DNA from: VRUE01 sp963732225
Lineage (GTDB): Bacteria; Actinomycetota; Thermoleophilia; Solirubrobacterales; 70-9
Length of the DNA: 64,000 bases
Reading direction: 5' to 3'
NCBI GenBank assembly: GCA_963732225.1
Contig: CAVSYR010000001.1
Span: forward strand, 106,185-170,184
Positions 7,210-14,738 of the stretch are shown here, in pieces; positions within the stretch are counted from its first letter, which is position 1; every line of letters starts with the position of its first letter. The translations under genes and the position numbers were made by a program. Below the pieces are notes generated by a model, which saw nothing but the letters and a program-made list of their open reading frames with translations, searched no databases and was not told the DNA's origin.

Positions 7210-7974
7210 CTAGTGAGAGTCGCGAAGGGTGGCGGCCGCGAGGCCGGCGAGGCCACCGACCGCGCCGCCGATCAGGCCGGCGAAGGGATCAGCGGTGGAT
7301 TCGAAGATCGGCAGCGCCAGCAGGACCGCGGCGGCGACCACGACACCGATCACGTCGTAGTCGTCGTCGATCGCGTGGTGCGCCTCGGCCCGGCGGATCG
7401 CGAACCAGGCGGCGACCGCGCCGAGCGCCATGCCGTTGCCGCCGGCGATCACCTCGACGTCGCCCTGGGCGTGGGCGATGCCGCTGGCGACGAGCATCCC
7501 CAGCGCGCCGCAAGCGACCAGCAGCAGCGCCGTCGCCGGCGTGCCGAGGCGCCGCTCGAGACCGGTGCCGAAGATCGCCAGGCCGATCGCGACGACGAAG
7601 AGGTAGCCGACGTCGAGGTAGGCGAAGGGCGCGGTGAAGAAGCGCCACCACTGGTCCTGCAGCGGCACGACCAGGCCGCCGAAGCTGCCGAGTGGGTCGC
7701 CGGTCAGCTTCTGTATGAGCAGCAGGATCGCCGAGGCTCCGATCACGCCGATCGTCGCGTAGGGGCGGAAGGGGCCGGCGTCCTCACGCTGGCGGCGGCG
7801 CATCATCCGCAGCCGTTTGCGGCGCCGCGGCTTCGCCTCCAGCCCGTCGCCGCGCCGTTCCAGCTTCGGGGCCCGCTTGCGCAAGCGCGTGCCGCAGTAG
7901 GGGCACTCGGTTACGTAGGGACTGACCTCCGAGCCGCAGTTCTTGCAAATGACGCTGAGCTCAGTCTCGCTCAT
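7210..7974 (-). CDS. Zinc-ribbon rhomboid-family protein without catalytic residues
   Basis: ATG at 7974 gives 254 residues; the frame extends upstream, but MSETELSVICKNCGSE is the natural N terminus. Residues 10-30 form a zinc ribbon (CKNCGS...CPYCGT), then a very basic linker (RRRKRLRMMRRRQRE), then about six membrane segments arranged as in rhomboid proteases. The usual catalytic GxSG is AGGNGMAL here, with Asn in place of Ser, and the histidine expected in the last helix (H-x-GG) is Leu (GLIGGAVGG). The protein should therefore be proteolytically inactive, an analogue of iRhom-type pseudoproteases. It is divergent from the aldolase gene. Confidence 0.75.
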   Translation of the reverse strand: MSETELSVICKNCGSEVSPYVTECPYCGTRLRKRAPKLERRGDGLEAKPRRRKRLRMMRRRQREDAGPFRPYATIGVIGASAILLLIQKLTGDPLGSFGGLVVPLQDQWWRFFTAPFAYLDVGYLFVVAIGLAIFGTGLERRLGTPATALLLVACGALGMLVASGIAHAQGDVEVIAGGNGMALGAVAAWFAIRRAEAHHAIDDDYDVIGVVVAAAVLLALPIFESTADPFAGLIGGAVGGLAGLAAATLRDSH

Positions 7975-8075
7975 GGTTAAACGAGGATAACCGCCCACCG
8001 CTAAGCACTCGCGAGGAGGTGCCGATGACATACTCCCCAGACACTCGTCTTCAAGGATCCTAGGAGGAAAACAGC

Positions 8076-8996
8076 GTGGAGTTGAAGAGCCTGACCGAGC
8101 AGAAATCACTGCTGGCAACACTGGCCCCCGGCAAACGAGCCCGCCTGCGGCGCCTGCTCTTCGAGTTCGGCCCCGGCAACGGCACCCTGATGCTGCTGCC
8201 GATCGATCAGGGCATCGAGCACGGCCCGCGTGACTTCTTCCCCAACCCGGCTTCCAAGGACCCCGACTACCAGTTCCGCCTTGCCGCCGAGGCGGGCTAC
8301 TCGGCCCTCGCCTGCCAGATCGGCATGGCGACCAAGTACTACCCCGACTACGCCGGCCAGGTGCCGCTGATCCTCAAGGTCAACGGCAAGACCGACATCC
8401 CCTCCTCCGCCAAGGCCTTCTCGAGCTGCAACGCCAGTGTCGAGGACGCCGTGCGGCTCGGCGCCGACGCGGTCGGCTACACCCTCTACGTCGGCTCCTC
8501 GCGCCAGGACGAGGACCTCGCCCAGCTGCGCCAGGTGCGCCAGGACTGCGACCGCTTCGGCATGCCGCTGATCGTCTGGTCCTACCCGCGCGGCGAAGCG
8601 GTCGACGCCAAGGGCAGCGCCAACTCCTTCTACGCGATCGACTACGCGGCGCGGATGGCGATGGAGATGGGCGCCGACGTGGTCAAGCTCAACATGCCGA
8701 AGATCAACCCGGAGAAGGACAAGGACGCCCCCGCTCCCTACAACGAGATGCAGGTCGACCAGGCCGAGGCGATCCGCCAGTGCGTCGAGTCCGCCGGCCG
8801 CTCGCTGGTCGTGCTCTCCGGCGGCTCCAAGGTCGACGACGAGACGGTGCTGGGCCACACCCGCGAGATCATGGAAGCGGGCGGCTCCGGCGTGATCTTC
8901 GGCCGCAACGTCTGGCAGCGCGAGTGGAACGAGGCGCTGGAGATCATCGCCCAGATCAAAGAGACGCTGCTCGGCTCTGTTCGTCGCACCCCGTAG
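8076..8996 (+). CDS. fbaB: Class I fructose-bisphosphate aldolase (DhnA type)
   Basis: This 306-residue TIM-barrel enzyme of the DhnA/FbaB family cleaves fructose 1,6-bisphosphate to two triose phosphates through a Schiff base. Visible family features include LLPIDQGIEHGP near the N terminus, the DVVKLNMPK segment holding the candidate Schiff-base lysine, and the phosphate-binding LSGGSKVDD and GSGVIFGRNVWQR motifs near the C terminus. The start is GTG at 8076, backed by an excellent AGGAGG site nine bases upstream. It acts in central glycolysis/gluconeogenesis and stands alone. A G+C-rich hairpin without a U-run follows the stop. Confidence 0.93.
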   Translation: MELKSLTEQKSLLATLAPGKRARLRRLLFEFGPGNGTLMLLPIDQGIEHGPRDFFPNPASKDPDYQFRLAAEAGYSALACQIGMATKYYPDYAGQVPLILKVNGKTDIPSSAKAFSSCNASVEDAVRLGADAVGYTLYVGSSRQDEDLAQLRQVRQDCDRFGMPLIVWSYPRGEAVDAKGSANSFYAIDYAARMAMEMGADVVKLNMPKINPEKDKDAPAPYNEMQVDQAEAIRQCVESAGRSLVVLSGGSKVDDETVLGHTREIMEAGGSGVIFGRNVWQREWNEALEIIAQIKETLLGSVRRTP

Positions 8997-9012
8997 CCGC
9001 GGGGAGAACGAT

Positions 9013-9044
9013 GCCTGCCCCCTGCTTAGGCGGGGGTGGCAGGC
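9013..9044 (+). terminator. Hairpin between aldolase and nuclease genes
   Basis: GCCTGCC (9013-9019) pairs with GGCAGGC (9038-9044), and inner C- and G-runs extend the stem. No U-run follows. It lies 16 bp after the aldolase stop and overlaps the proposed nuclease start codon, so it may act as an attenuating structure as much as a terminator. Confidence 0.4.
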
Positions 9045-9557
9045 GGCCTTCGACAACGCGGTCAACTGGGAAGCGTGGTGCTGCTGCTCGTCGCGGGGCT
9101 GTTGATCCTGCGACCGTGGGAAGGCCACGGCGCGGGCGACGAAGGACCGAGCCAGGCGCGGGCCTTCGTGGTGCGCGCGGTCGACGGCGACACGATCGAA
9201 GCGCGGATCGGCAAGCGGTTCGAGGACGTCCGCTACATCGGCGTCGACACGCCGGAGACGGTCAAGCCGGACACACCGGTGCAGTGCTTCGGTCCGCGCG
9301 CCTCGAGCTTCAACCACCATCTGGTCGAACATCGTTGGGTGCGGCTCGTCTTCGGCGTCGAGCGCCGCGACATCTACGGCAGGCTGCTCGCCTACGTCCA
9401 CCTGGGCCACCGTTTCGTCAACGCGAGCCTGGTGCGGCGCGGCCTCGCCCGCTCGCTGACGATCCCGCCTAACGACCGCTTCGCGCCGCTCTTCCGGCGC
9501 CTGGAGCTGCGCGCTGCGCGGGCTGGACGCGGCCTCTGGGGCGCCTGTCCACCCTGA
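9036..9557 (+). CDS. Secreted or membrane-anchored thermonuclease-family protein
   Basis: The 173-residue product begins with a short basic region and one hydrophobic segment (VVLLLVAGLLIL, residues 14-25), a signal peptide or anchor. An SNase-like domain follows: VDGDTIEARI, then RYIGVDTPET with the expected Arg and Glu, and DIYGRLLAYV with the second catalytic Arg. These match the Arg/Glu/Arg active site of staphylococcal nuclease, a Ca2+-dependent DNA/RNA endonuclease. GTG at 9036 supplies the positive n-region. GTG at 9075, with GGGAAG just upstream, is an alternative start. Confidence 0.85.
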   Translation: MAGGLRQRGQLGSVVLLLVAGLLILRPWEGHGAGDEGPSQARAFVVRAVDGDTIEARIGKRFEDVRYIGVDTPETVKPDTPVQCFGPRASSFNHHLVEHRWVRLVFGVERRDIYGRLLAYVHLGHRFVNASLVRRGLARSLTIPPNDRFAPLFRRLELRAARAGRGLWGACPP

Positions 9558-9648
9558 GCTGTCGTGACGGATCGCACATTTCCTCCCCCTGCAAGCGCTC
9601 GTGCGCCTTTGCTACGGTCCCCCGCGGCCCCCGGGCCACCCCTGATCT

Positions 9649-9888
9649 ATGCGAATGCGTCAAAGCATCTCCCAGTTCGAGTCAGCCTTCGAGCAGGAGA
9701 CCAGTCTCGAGCGCCGTCGGCGCGAGCAGCTGCGCCGTCGCGCGGCCAACCGCTCGCGGGCGCGCCGGATCACCCGCAGCGAGCAGGCCGGCAAGGTCCG
9801 TTTCAGCGTCCTCGCGGTCTGCCTCACCGTCACCGTCGTCGTTGTCGTCGTCTCGATGTTCGAGGCGCTCGGCTTCCTAATGGCGTAG
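9649..9888 (+). CDS. Small basic single-pass membrane protein
   Basis: This is a 79-residue protein with a very basic, probably helical N-terminal half (ERRRREQLRRRAANRSRARR) and one C-terminal membrane segment (FSVLAVCLTVTVVVVVVSMF). The positive region before the helix predicts a cytoplasmic N terminus. I recognise no family. The length, composition and clean fit between neighbours support a real gene; the arginine-rich face could bind nucleic acid or acidic lipid. Confidence 0.6.
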   Translation: MRMRQSISQFESAFEQETSLERRRREQLRRRAANRSRARRITRSEQAGKVRFSVLAVCLTVTVVVVVVSMFEALGFLMA

Positions 9889-9932
9889 CGGCCGTGCCTA
9901 CGACCGCCCCGGTTGAATAGACTCGCGCGCCG

Positions 9933-10496
9933 ATGGCAAGACGCTCTCTGAAGCCACAGCTGAATCAGATCCGCGCCTGGGTGCGGCAAGGCCGCACCGA
10001 CGCCTGGATCGCCCACCAGCTTGAAGTCAGCACCTCCGAGCTGCGCGAGTTCCGCAAACAGCACGGCTTCACGCCCGACGAGGAGGACGCGAGCTCCGGC
10101 GAAGTCGATCTGCGCGACGAGATCGAGGCCGAGATCGAGGCCGCTACCGCCGAGGAGGCGGAGGCCGAGGAGGACGAGGAGCCCGACTCCGACGAGGAGG
10201 ACGAGGACAAGAAACCATCTTCAGGCGACGGCGAGCGGCCCAAACGGCGCCGGCGCCGGGGGCGCCGTGGCGGTCGCGGACGACGCAAAGACCTCGAGGC
10301 GAGCTTCGACCACGGCGAGACCGATGGCTACGGCCTCTGGCTCGACCCCTCGGTCAAGGACAACCCCGTGTACGCCGAGCATTGGGCCGGCAAACGCGAG
10401 GTGACGGTGCGCATCGACGCGGACCAGATCGTGATTCGTCGCGCCGGCTCTCCTGAGCCTGAGTCTGAGTCCGACGACTCAGACTCAGACGAGTAG
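9933..10496 (+). CDS. HTH-like protein with acidic and arginine-rich low-complexity regions
   Basis: In this 187-residue protein, residues 1-50 look like a helix-turn-helix (IRAWVRQGRTDAWIAHQLEV, STSELREFRKQHGF). They are followed by an acidic stretch rich in Glu/Asp (about 50-95), an arginine/glycine block (KRRRRRGRRGGRGRRK, about 100-116), a compact segment (YGLWLDPSVKDNPVYAEHW) and an acidic Ser/Asp tail. The mix of an HTH, an acidic linker and an RGG-like block suggests a nucleic-acid-binding protein. No function is known to me. The 3' end of the gene encodes a 13-bp hairpin. Confidence 0.6.
   Translation: MARRSLKPQLNQIRAWVRQGRTDAWIAHQLEVSTSELREFRKQHGFTPDEEDASSGEVDLRDEIEAEIEAATAEEAEAEEDEEPDSDEEDEDKKPSSGDGERPKRRRRRGRRGGRGRRKDLEASFDHGETDGYGLWLDPSVKDNPVYAEHWAGKREVTVRIDADQIVIRRAGSPEPESESDDSDSDE
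10459..10488 (+). other. Perfect 13-bp hairpin inside the 3' end of a coding region
   Basis: Bases 10459-10471 and 10476-10488 are exact reverse complements (core GAGTCTGAGTC / GACTCAGACTC) around a CGAC loop. The hairpin encodes the acidic Ser/Asp tail of the preceding protein and ends six bases before its stop codon. It could stall or end transcription, though no U-run follows. Confidence 0.6.
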
Positions 10497-10511
10497 CCAA
10501 GCCCGGCCGGC

Positions 10512-12890
10512 TCAGCCCGGTATTGGGGTATTCGGGACCTGGCGCAGCGGCGCATTGGCGGGGCCGCAACCAGAAGCGTCGAGCTTGCCGTCGATCCTCC
10601 AGATCGTGGTGGGGCCATCGTGCTTGATTGGAGTTGCCGCGGGGTCGTGGCGTAGCCAGGTGGCCTCTGGTGAGGGGATTGGGTCGCCGGTGTGGATGAA
10701 GTTGAGGAAGGGGGTCGTGACCAGGTAGTCGAGGTCGGCGGCGTTGACGGCGGTGCGGAAGGCGGCGCAGGTGGGGATCGCGTTGTAGGCGCCGTGGGGG
10801 CCCTTTTCGCCGAGGTAGATGACGTGATTGGAGAGGTCGGTGCCGTAGAAGCCGTAGCTGAGGAAGCCGGCAGTGGTGCCGGCGAGGCCGATGCGGGCGT
10901 GGCTCTTGTCGCGGGCCCACTGGTAGGCGCTGTCGAGCTGGAGGCCGGGGACTTCTGAGGTGGCATCGAAGCGGTCCTCAAGGTAGTGGTGCTGGAGGGG
11001 GTAGCCGAGGGCGAGCACGAGTAGGGCGAGGGCGGCGAAGCCGCTGAGGACGAGGGACAGACGTCTCCGGTCCGCAGCTGGCCGGAAGTAGAGCCAGATC
11101 AGGGCAGCAGGGATGACCACGAAGACGATGGCGAGTGGGATGCCGAAGGTTCGGGCGGGGTCGCGGAGGGCGGCGTCGGAGCGGTCGGTAACTACGAGGA
11201 CTAGGAGCAGGGCTCCGAGGAGGGTCCATTGGCGCCAGCCGTCGAGGCGGCGGATGGCGAGTGGCAGCAGGACGACGCCGAGCAGAAGTGGCGGGATGAC
11301 GTAGCGGATGTTGATGCTGAAACCAACCGGGGCCCCGTCTATGCCGGCGGCGCTGAGCGGGGTGAAGACGTAGGCGAGCATGCCGAAGAGCGCCACGCCG
11401 CCGGCCCAGCGGACGATCTTGTCGTGGCCGCGGAGCAGAGCCAGCAAGCCGCCCGCAACAGCGGCGAGGATCACCAGCGGCCAGAGCGAGCCGAACGCCT
11501 GGTGCAGGCCCGGCTCGAAGTAGTGGCGCCAGATGCCGGTGTCGGTTGCGTAGTGGACGATGTTGAAGTTGGGTCGGCCTTCCTGCAGCCGCTCAGGGTG
11601 CGGTAGCGAGATCGGGCCAATCCTCGTCGCCTGCGGCAGTGGGTTGCCGGCGATGATCAGGTTGCGCAGGTACCAGTAGCCGCCGCCAAGCAACGCCGGG
11701 ACAAACCACCAGCCGAAGGCCTTCAAACGGCGGCCGCTGGGGGCCAGGGCGATTACTGCGAAGGTCAGGGCGGCGGCCATGGCTACGGCGGTTGACTTCG
11801 TTCCCACGGCGAGGCCGGTGGCAAGACCAGCGGCGGCGATCGGCCAGGCGAAGGCGTCCGGGCCGGTGGGTCCTGTCACCGCAGGGGACCCAGGCGCCAA
11901 CACCCGCGGGTCGGCGCCCGGGTCCTGTCCCGGGGCAGGGGGGCCTGCGGGCAGTCCACGGGCTGTCCTCGACCCCCCTGCCCCGCGCCACCCGCGCGAG
12001 ACACGCATTCCGTTGACGAGGATGGCGACGGCGGCAAGCAAAAGCGCCGCTGCCACGAGGTCATTCTTGGCAGCTCCAGGCTCGCGAACCACCAGCGTGT
12101 GGCACTCGAGGACGATGGCGGCGGCTACGACGGTGAGGTGGCCGCGTCCGTAAGGGCGACCGATGCACCATGCAGCTAGAAAGCTCAGCGCCAAGAAGCC
12201 GAAGTTCAGGAACAACGAAAGCGTGTCCCGGTGGGTCAGCAGGATCCCGGTGGCGTGCAGAAGCTCCGAGTTCTGCGGGTAGAACCAGTTGGTGAAGACG
12301 GTCTCCGTGTAATGGAGGCCCGTTACGGAGTGGCTTTGGACCATGTCCGTTGCGTAAGGCATGTGGTACCAGAGCGAGTCGAAGTTGAAGATGCCCCGGT
12401 CCAGCGCGTCCTTGGTCGTCAGGCCCCAGTGGGCAAATACGAGGGCGACCACGCCGGCAGTGACAACCCAAGGCAGCCAGGACGGCCCACCCGCGGGTGG
12501 TGCGGGGGGAGGGGGGTCGAGGACAGCCCGTGGACTGCCCGCAGTGCCCCCCTCCCCCCGCGACAGGACCCGCGGCCGGGCGGCTTGCGGCTCCCCCTCG
12601 GGGGCGGGCCCCCCTACGGCGCCACCCCCCGGCAGGAGCGTCTTTGCCAAGACTGCCTGCAGGGCAGAAGCACCGACGAAGATCCAGGCGTAGAAGAGGC
12701 CGAAGGTGCCGAGGATCTCTCCTAGCCAGATCAGCAGCGCAATCGCCGTGACGCTCTCGACCAGGCGTGCCGGTGCGCCCTTCCAGGCGGGCATCAGCCG
12801 CTGGCGGAGCCTGTACGCCGTGAACCCGATCGAGACCCCGACAATCACCAGCGCCAAGGCACTCACTACATAAGACCCAGCGCTAACCAC
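10512..12890 (-). CDS. Large polytopic membrane protein, glycosyltransferase-like, with two in-frame repeat insertions
   Basis: The 792-residue product has roughly a dozen membrane segments with a long loop after the first set (FNFDSLWYHMPYATDM), an arrangement seen in GT-C-type lipid-linked sugar transferases. I cannot assign a family firmly. The start is GTG 12890 with GGAGG close upstream. Two stretches are foreign: residues about 90-133 and about 297-341 are Pro/Gly/Arg-rich, break up otherwise hydrophobic sequence and are encoded by inverted copies of one palindromic repeat (12492-12572 and 11919-11996). Both sit in loops between membrane segments and both keep the frame open. The gene follows ftsB and a strong hairpin. 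Confidence 0.7.
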   Translation of the reverse strand: MVSAGSYVVSALALVIVGVSIGFTAYRLRQRLMPAWKGAPARLVESVTAIALLIWLGEILGTFGLFYAWIFVGASALQAVLAKTLLPGGGAVGGPAPEGEPQAARPRVLSRGEGGTAGSPRAVLDPPPPAPPAGGPSWLPWVVTAGVVALVFAHWGLTTKDALDRGIFNFDSLWYHMPYATDMVQSHSVTGLHYTETVFTNWFYPQNSELLHATGILLTHRDTLSLFLNFGFLALSFLAAWCIGRPYGRGHLTVVAAAIVLECHTLVVREPGAAKNDLVAAALLLAAVAILVNGMRVSRGWRGAGGSRTARGLPAGPPAPGQDPGADPRVLAPGSPAVTGPTGPDAFAWPIAAAGLATGLAVGTKSTAVAMAAALTFAVIALAPSGRRLKAFGWWFVPALLGGGYWYLRNLIIAGNPLPQATRIGPISLPHPERLQEGRPNFNIVHYATDTGIWRHYFEPGLHQAFGSLWPLVILAAVAGGLLALLRGHDKIVRWAGGVALFGMLAYVFTPLSAAGIDGAPVGFSINIRYVIPPLLLGVVLLPLAIRRLDGWRQWTLLGALLLVLVVTDRSDAALRDPARTFGIPLAIVFVVIPAALIWLYFRPAADRRRLSLVLSGFAALALLVLALGYPLQHHYLEDRFDATSEVPGLQLDSAYQWARDKSHARIGLAGTTAGFLSYGFYGTDLSNHVIYLGEKGPHGAYNAIPTCAAFRTAVNAADLDYLVTTPFLNFIHTGDPIPSPEATWLRHDPAATPIKHDGPTTIWRIDGKLDASGCGPANAPLRQVPNTPIPG
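11919..11996 (+). repeat. Palindromic repeat, copy A, inserted in a coding region
   Basis: This 78-bp core contains a perfect 13-bp inverted repeat, CGGGGCAGGGGGG (11931-11943) and CCCCCCTGCCCCG (11973-11985), around a 29-base centre. The reverse complement of 12492-12572 matches it closely, including a run of 35 identical bases across the centre and right arm start. In the host gene it is read as SRTARGLPAGPPAPGQDP. Confidence 0.85.
12492..12572 (-). repeat. Palindromic repeat, copy B, inverted relative to copy A
   Basis: This is the same element as 11919-11996 in the opposite orientation. Its stem arms are CGGGGGGAGGGGGG (12503-12516) and CCCCCCTCCCCCCG (12547-12560), 14 bp and perfect. 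Relative to copy A, a C-to-G change in one arm is matched in the other, so pairing is preserved. It is read in the host gene as GTAGSPRAVLDPPPPAPP. Confidence 0.85.
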
Positions 12891-12903
12891 AGGCCCTCCA
12901 GGC

Positions 12904-12948
12904 TCCGGTGCGCTTTATCCCCTCATGGGAGGGCAAAGGCGCACCGGA
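12904..12948 (-). promoter_or_regulatory. Long hairpin just upstream of the membrane-protein gene
   Basis: TCCGGTGCGC (12904-12913) pairs perfectly with GCGCACCGGA (12939-12948). Inside, TTT pairs with AAA and CCCTC (12920-12924) with GAGGG (12929-12933). On the minus strand it lies between ftsB and the following gene, ending only a few bases before that gene's GGAGG ribosome-binding site. No U-run follows, so an attenuator or a structure affecting translation is more likely than a simple terminator. Confidence 0.65.
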
Positions 12949-12974
12949 AGCGGCTGGCATGCGCCTGGGCGGCG

Positions 12975-13355
12975 CTAGAGGCCGCGTACGACTATCGGCG
13001 TCTCTTCCGGCGCGACCATTCCCTGGGCGCGCGCCCTGGCGTCGAGCGTGATCGGGTCGTCGGCGTGCTGGATGCGCCAGTGCAGGCGGGTGTTTTCGTG
13101 CTGGGCTTCGTGCAGCTGAACCCGTGCCGCGGTCGTCGTCGTGTAAGTCTTGACGAAGTCGATCACCGGGTTGAGATAGGAGTAGAGGACGGCGAAGAGG
13201 ACCAGGGTGAGGGCGACGCGGCCGACGCGATCCCAGTGGATCCGGCTGGCGCCGCGGCGCGCTGCCGGTTTGCGCCGGGCGGCCGGCTTGCGCGCCGATG
13301 GGCGGCGTTTGGCAGTGGCGGAGGTGCGTTTCCTCGCCTGAGCGCGTGCTGCCAT
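12975..13355 (-). CDS. ftsB: FtsB/DivIC-like septum formation protein
   Basis: The 126-residue protein has a very basic N terminus (RKRTSATAKRRPSARKPAARR), one membrane segment near residues 45-62 (VALTLVLFAVLYSYLNPV), then a coiled-coil-like stretch (RVQLHEAQHENTRLHWRIQ) and a short conserved tail (DPITLDARARAQGMVAPEE). This is the bitopic FtsB/DivIC layout of the divisome FtsQ-FtsL-FtsB complex. The position directly after eno on the same strand is a widespread linkage and supports the call. The Lys/Arg/Ala-rich cytoplasmic extension resembles actinobacterial members. Confidence 0.85.
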   Translation of the reverse strand: MAARAQARKRTSATAKRRPSARKPAARRKPAARRGASRIHWDRVGRVALTLVLFAVLYSYLNPVIDFVKTYTTTTAARVQLHEAQHENTRLHWRIQHADDPITLDARARAQGMVAPEETPIVVRGL

Positions 13356-13391
13356 GCCCGGTCCTACGCGGCCGGGCCCCGCTTTCCTGCA

Positions 13392-14687
13392 CTAGGCGGA
13401 CCGTTGGTGGAACGCCTGCAAGCCGGGGAAGCGCGCCGCAGAGCCAAGTTCCTCCTCGATTCGCAGCAATCGGTTGTACTTGGCGACGCGATCTGAGCGC
13501 GAGGGCGCCCCGGTCTTGATCTGACCCGCCCCGGTGGCGACGGCGAGATCGGCGATCGTCGTGTCCTCGGTCTCGCCGGAGCGATGCGAGATCACGGCCG
13601 TGTAGCCGGCCTCGGCAGCCATCCGGATCGCCGCCAGGGTCTCGCTGAGGGTGCCGATCTGGTTGACCTTGACCAGGATCGAGTTGCCGACCCCAAGCTC
13701 TATTCCGCGCTTGAGGCGTTCGGGATTGGTGACGAAGAGATCGTCGCCGACGAGCTGCACCTTCTCCCCCAGCTTCTCGGTGAGCAGCTTCCAGCCATCC
13801 CAGTCCTCCTCGTCCATGCCGTCCTCGATCGAGAGGATCGGGTAGCGCGAGCAGGCGTCCTCCCAGTAGCCGGCCATCTCCGCCGGCGAGAGCGAGCGAC
13901 CCTCGTGCTCGAGCACGTAGGCGCCGCCCTCGAAGACCTCGCTGGTCGCCGGGTCGAGAGCGATGAAGACGTCCTTGCCGGGCTCGTAGCCCGCTGCCTC
14001 GACTCCGGCCAGAACGGCCTGCAGCGCCGCCTCGTTGGACTCCAGATTGGGCGCGAAGCCACCCTCGTCGCCGACCGCGGTCGCGTGACCGGCGGCGGCG
14101 AGGCTCTTCTTCAGCGCGTGGAAGACCTCGGTGCCGACGCGCAGGCACTCGGAAAAGCTGGCGGCACCGGCAGGTACCACCATGAACTCCTGAAAGTCGA
14201 CCGAGTTGTCGGCGTGGGCACCGCCGTTGAGCACGTTCATCATCGGCACCGGCAGCAAGTTCGGCTCGCCACCGCCGTAGAGCTTGGCCAGGTAGCGGAA
14301 GAGCGGTTCGCCGGCCAGCATCGCCGCCGCCTTGGCCGCGGCCAAGGAGACGCCGAGAATCGCGTTGGCGCCGAGGCGGCCCTTGTTGGGGGTGCCGTCG
14401 AGCTCGATCATCTTGGCGTCGAGCGCAGCTTGGTCGTCGGCATCGACGCCCCGCATCGCCGTAGCGATCTCCCCATTGACGTTGGCCACCGCCGCCGAGA
14501 CGCCCTTGCCGGCCCAGGCATTGCCGCCGTCGCGCAACTCGACCGCCTCGAACTCGCCGGTGGAGGCACCCGAAGGCACCGCAGCGAGGCCGCGGGCGCC
14601 GGACTCGAGCATGACTTCGACCTCGACGGTCGGGTTGCCCCTCGAGTCGAGGATCTGGCGGGCGTGGATCGATGCGATGCCGCTCAC
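13392..14687 (-). CDS. eno: Enolase
   Basis: This 431-residue protein is full length for enolase, which converts 2-phosphoglycerate to phosphoenolpyruvate. Clear signatures are ARQILDSRGNPTVEVEV at the N terminus, PSGASTGEFEAVELRD, the Mg2+ ligand region SIEDGMDEEDWDGW and VGDDLFVTN, and the catalytic-loop signature LVKVNQIGTLSET followed by SHRSGETED. The start is GTG at 14687. It lies in a same-strand run mfd-ppiC-eno-ftsB and is likely co-transcribed with ftsB 36 bp downstream. Confidence 0.98.
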   Translation of the reverse strand: MSGIASIHARQILDSRGNPTVEVEVMLESGARGLAAVPSGASTGEFEAVELRDGGNAWAGKGVSAAVANVNGEIATAMRGVDADDQAALDAKMIELDGTPNKGRLGANAILGVSLAAAKAAAMLAGEPLFRYLAKLYGGGEPNLLPVPMMNVLNGGAHADNSVDFQEFMVVPAGAASFSECLRVGTEVFHALKKSLAAAGHATAVGDEGGFAPNLESNEAALQAVLAGVEAAGYEPGKDVFIALDPATSEVFEGGAYVLEHEGRSLSPAEMAGYWEDACSRYPILSIEDGMDEEDWDGWKLLTEKLGEKVQLVGDDLFVTNPERLKRGIELGVGNSILVKVNQIGTLSETLAAIRMAAEAGYTAVISHRSGETEDTTIADLAVATGAGQIKTGAPSRSDRVAKYNRLLRIEEELGSAARFPGLQAFHQRSA

Positions 14688-14738
14688 GGAGCGCGCATCC
14701 TATTCAGTCAGGCGGCAGAGGCGCCCGTGGGCGATCTC

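Noticed and set aside
5317..7980. An 887-codon open frame on the plus strand
   Set aside because: It runs antisense across the R2-like oxidase, UPF0173 and rhomboid-like genes; its product is low-complexity with no family motif, as expected for a mirror frame in G+C-rich DNA.
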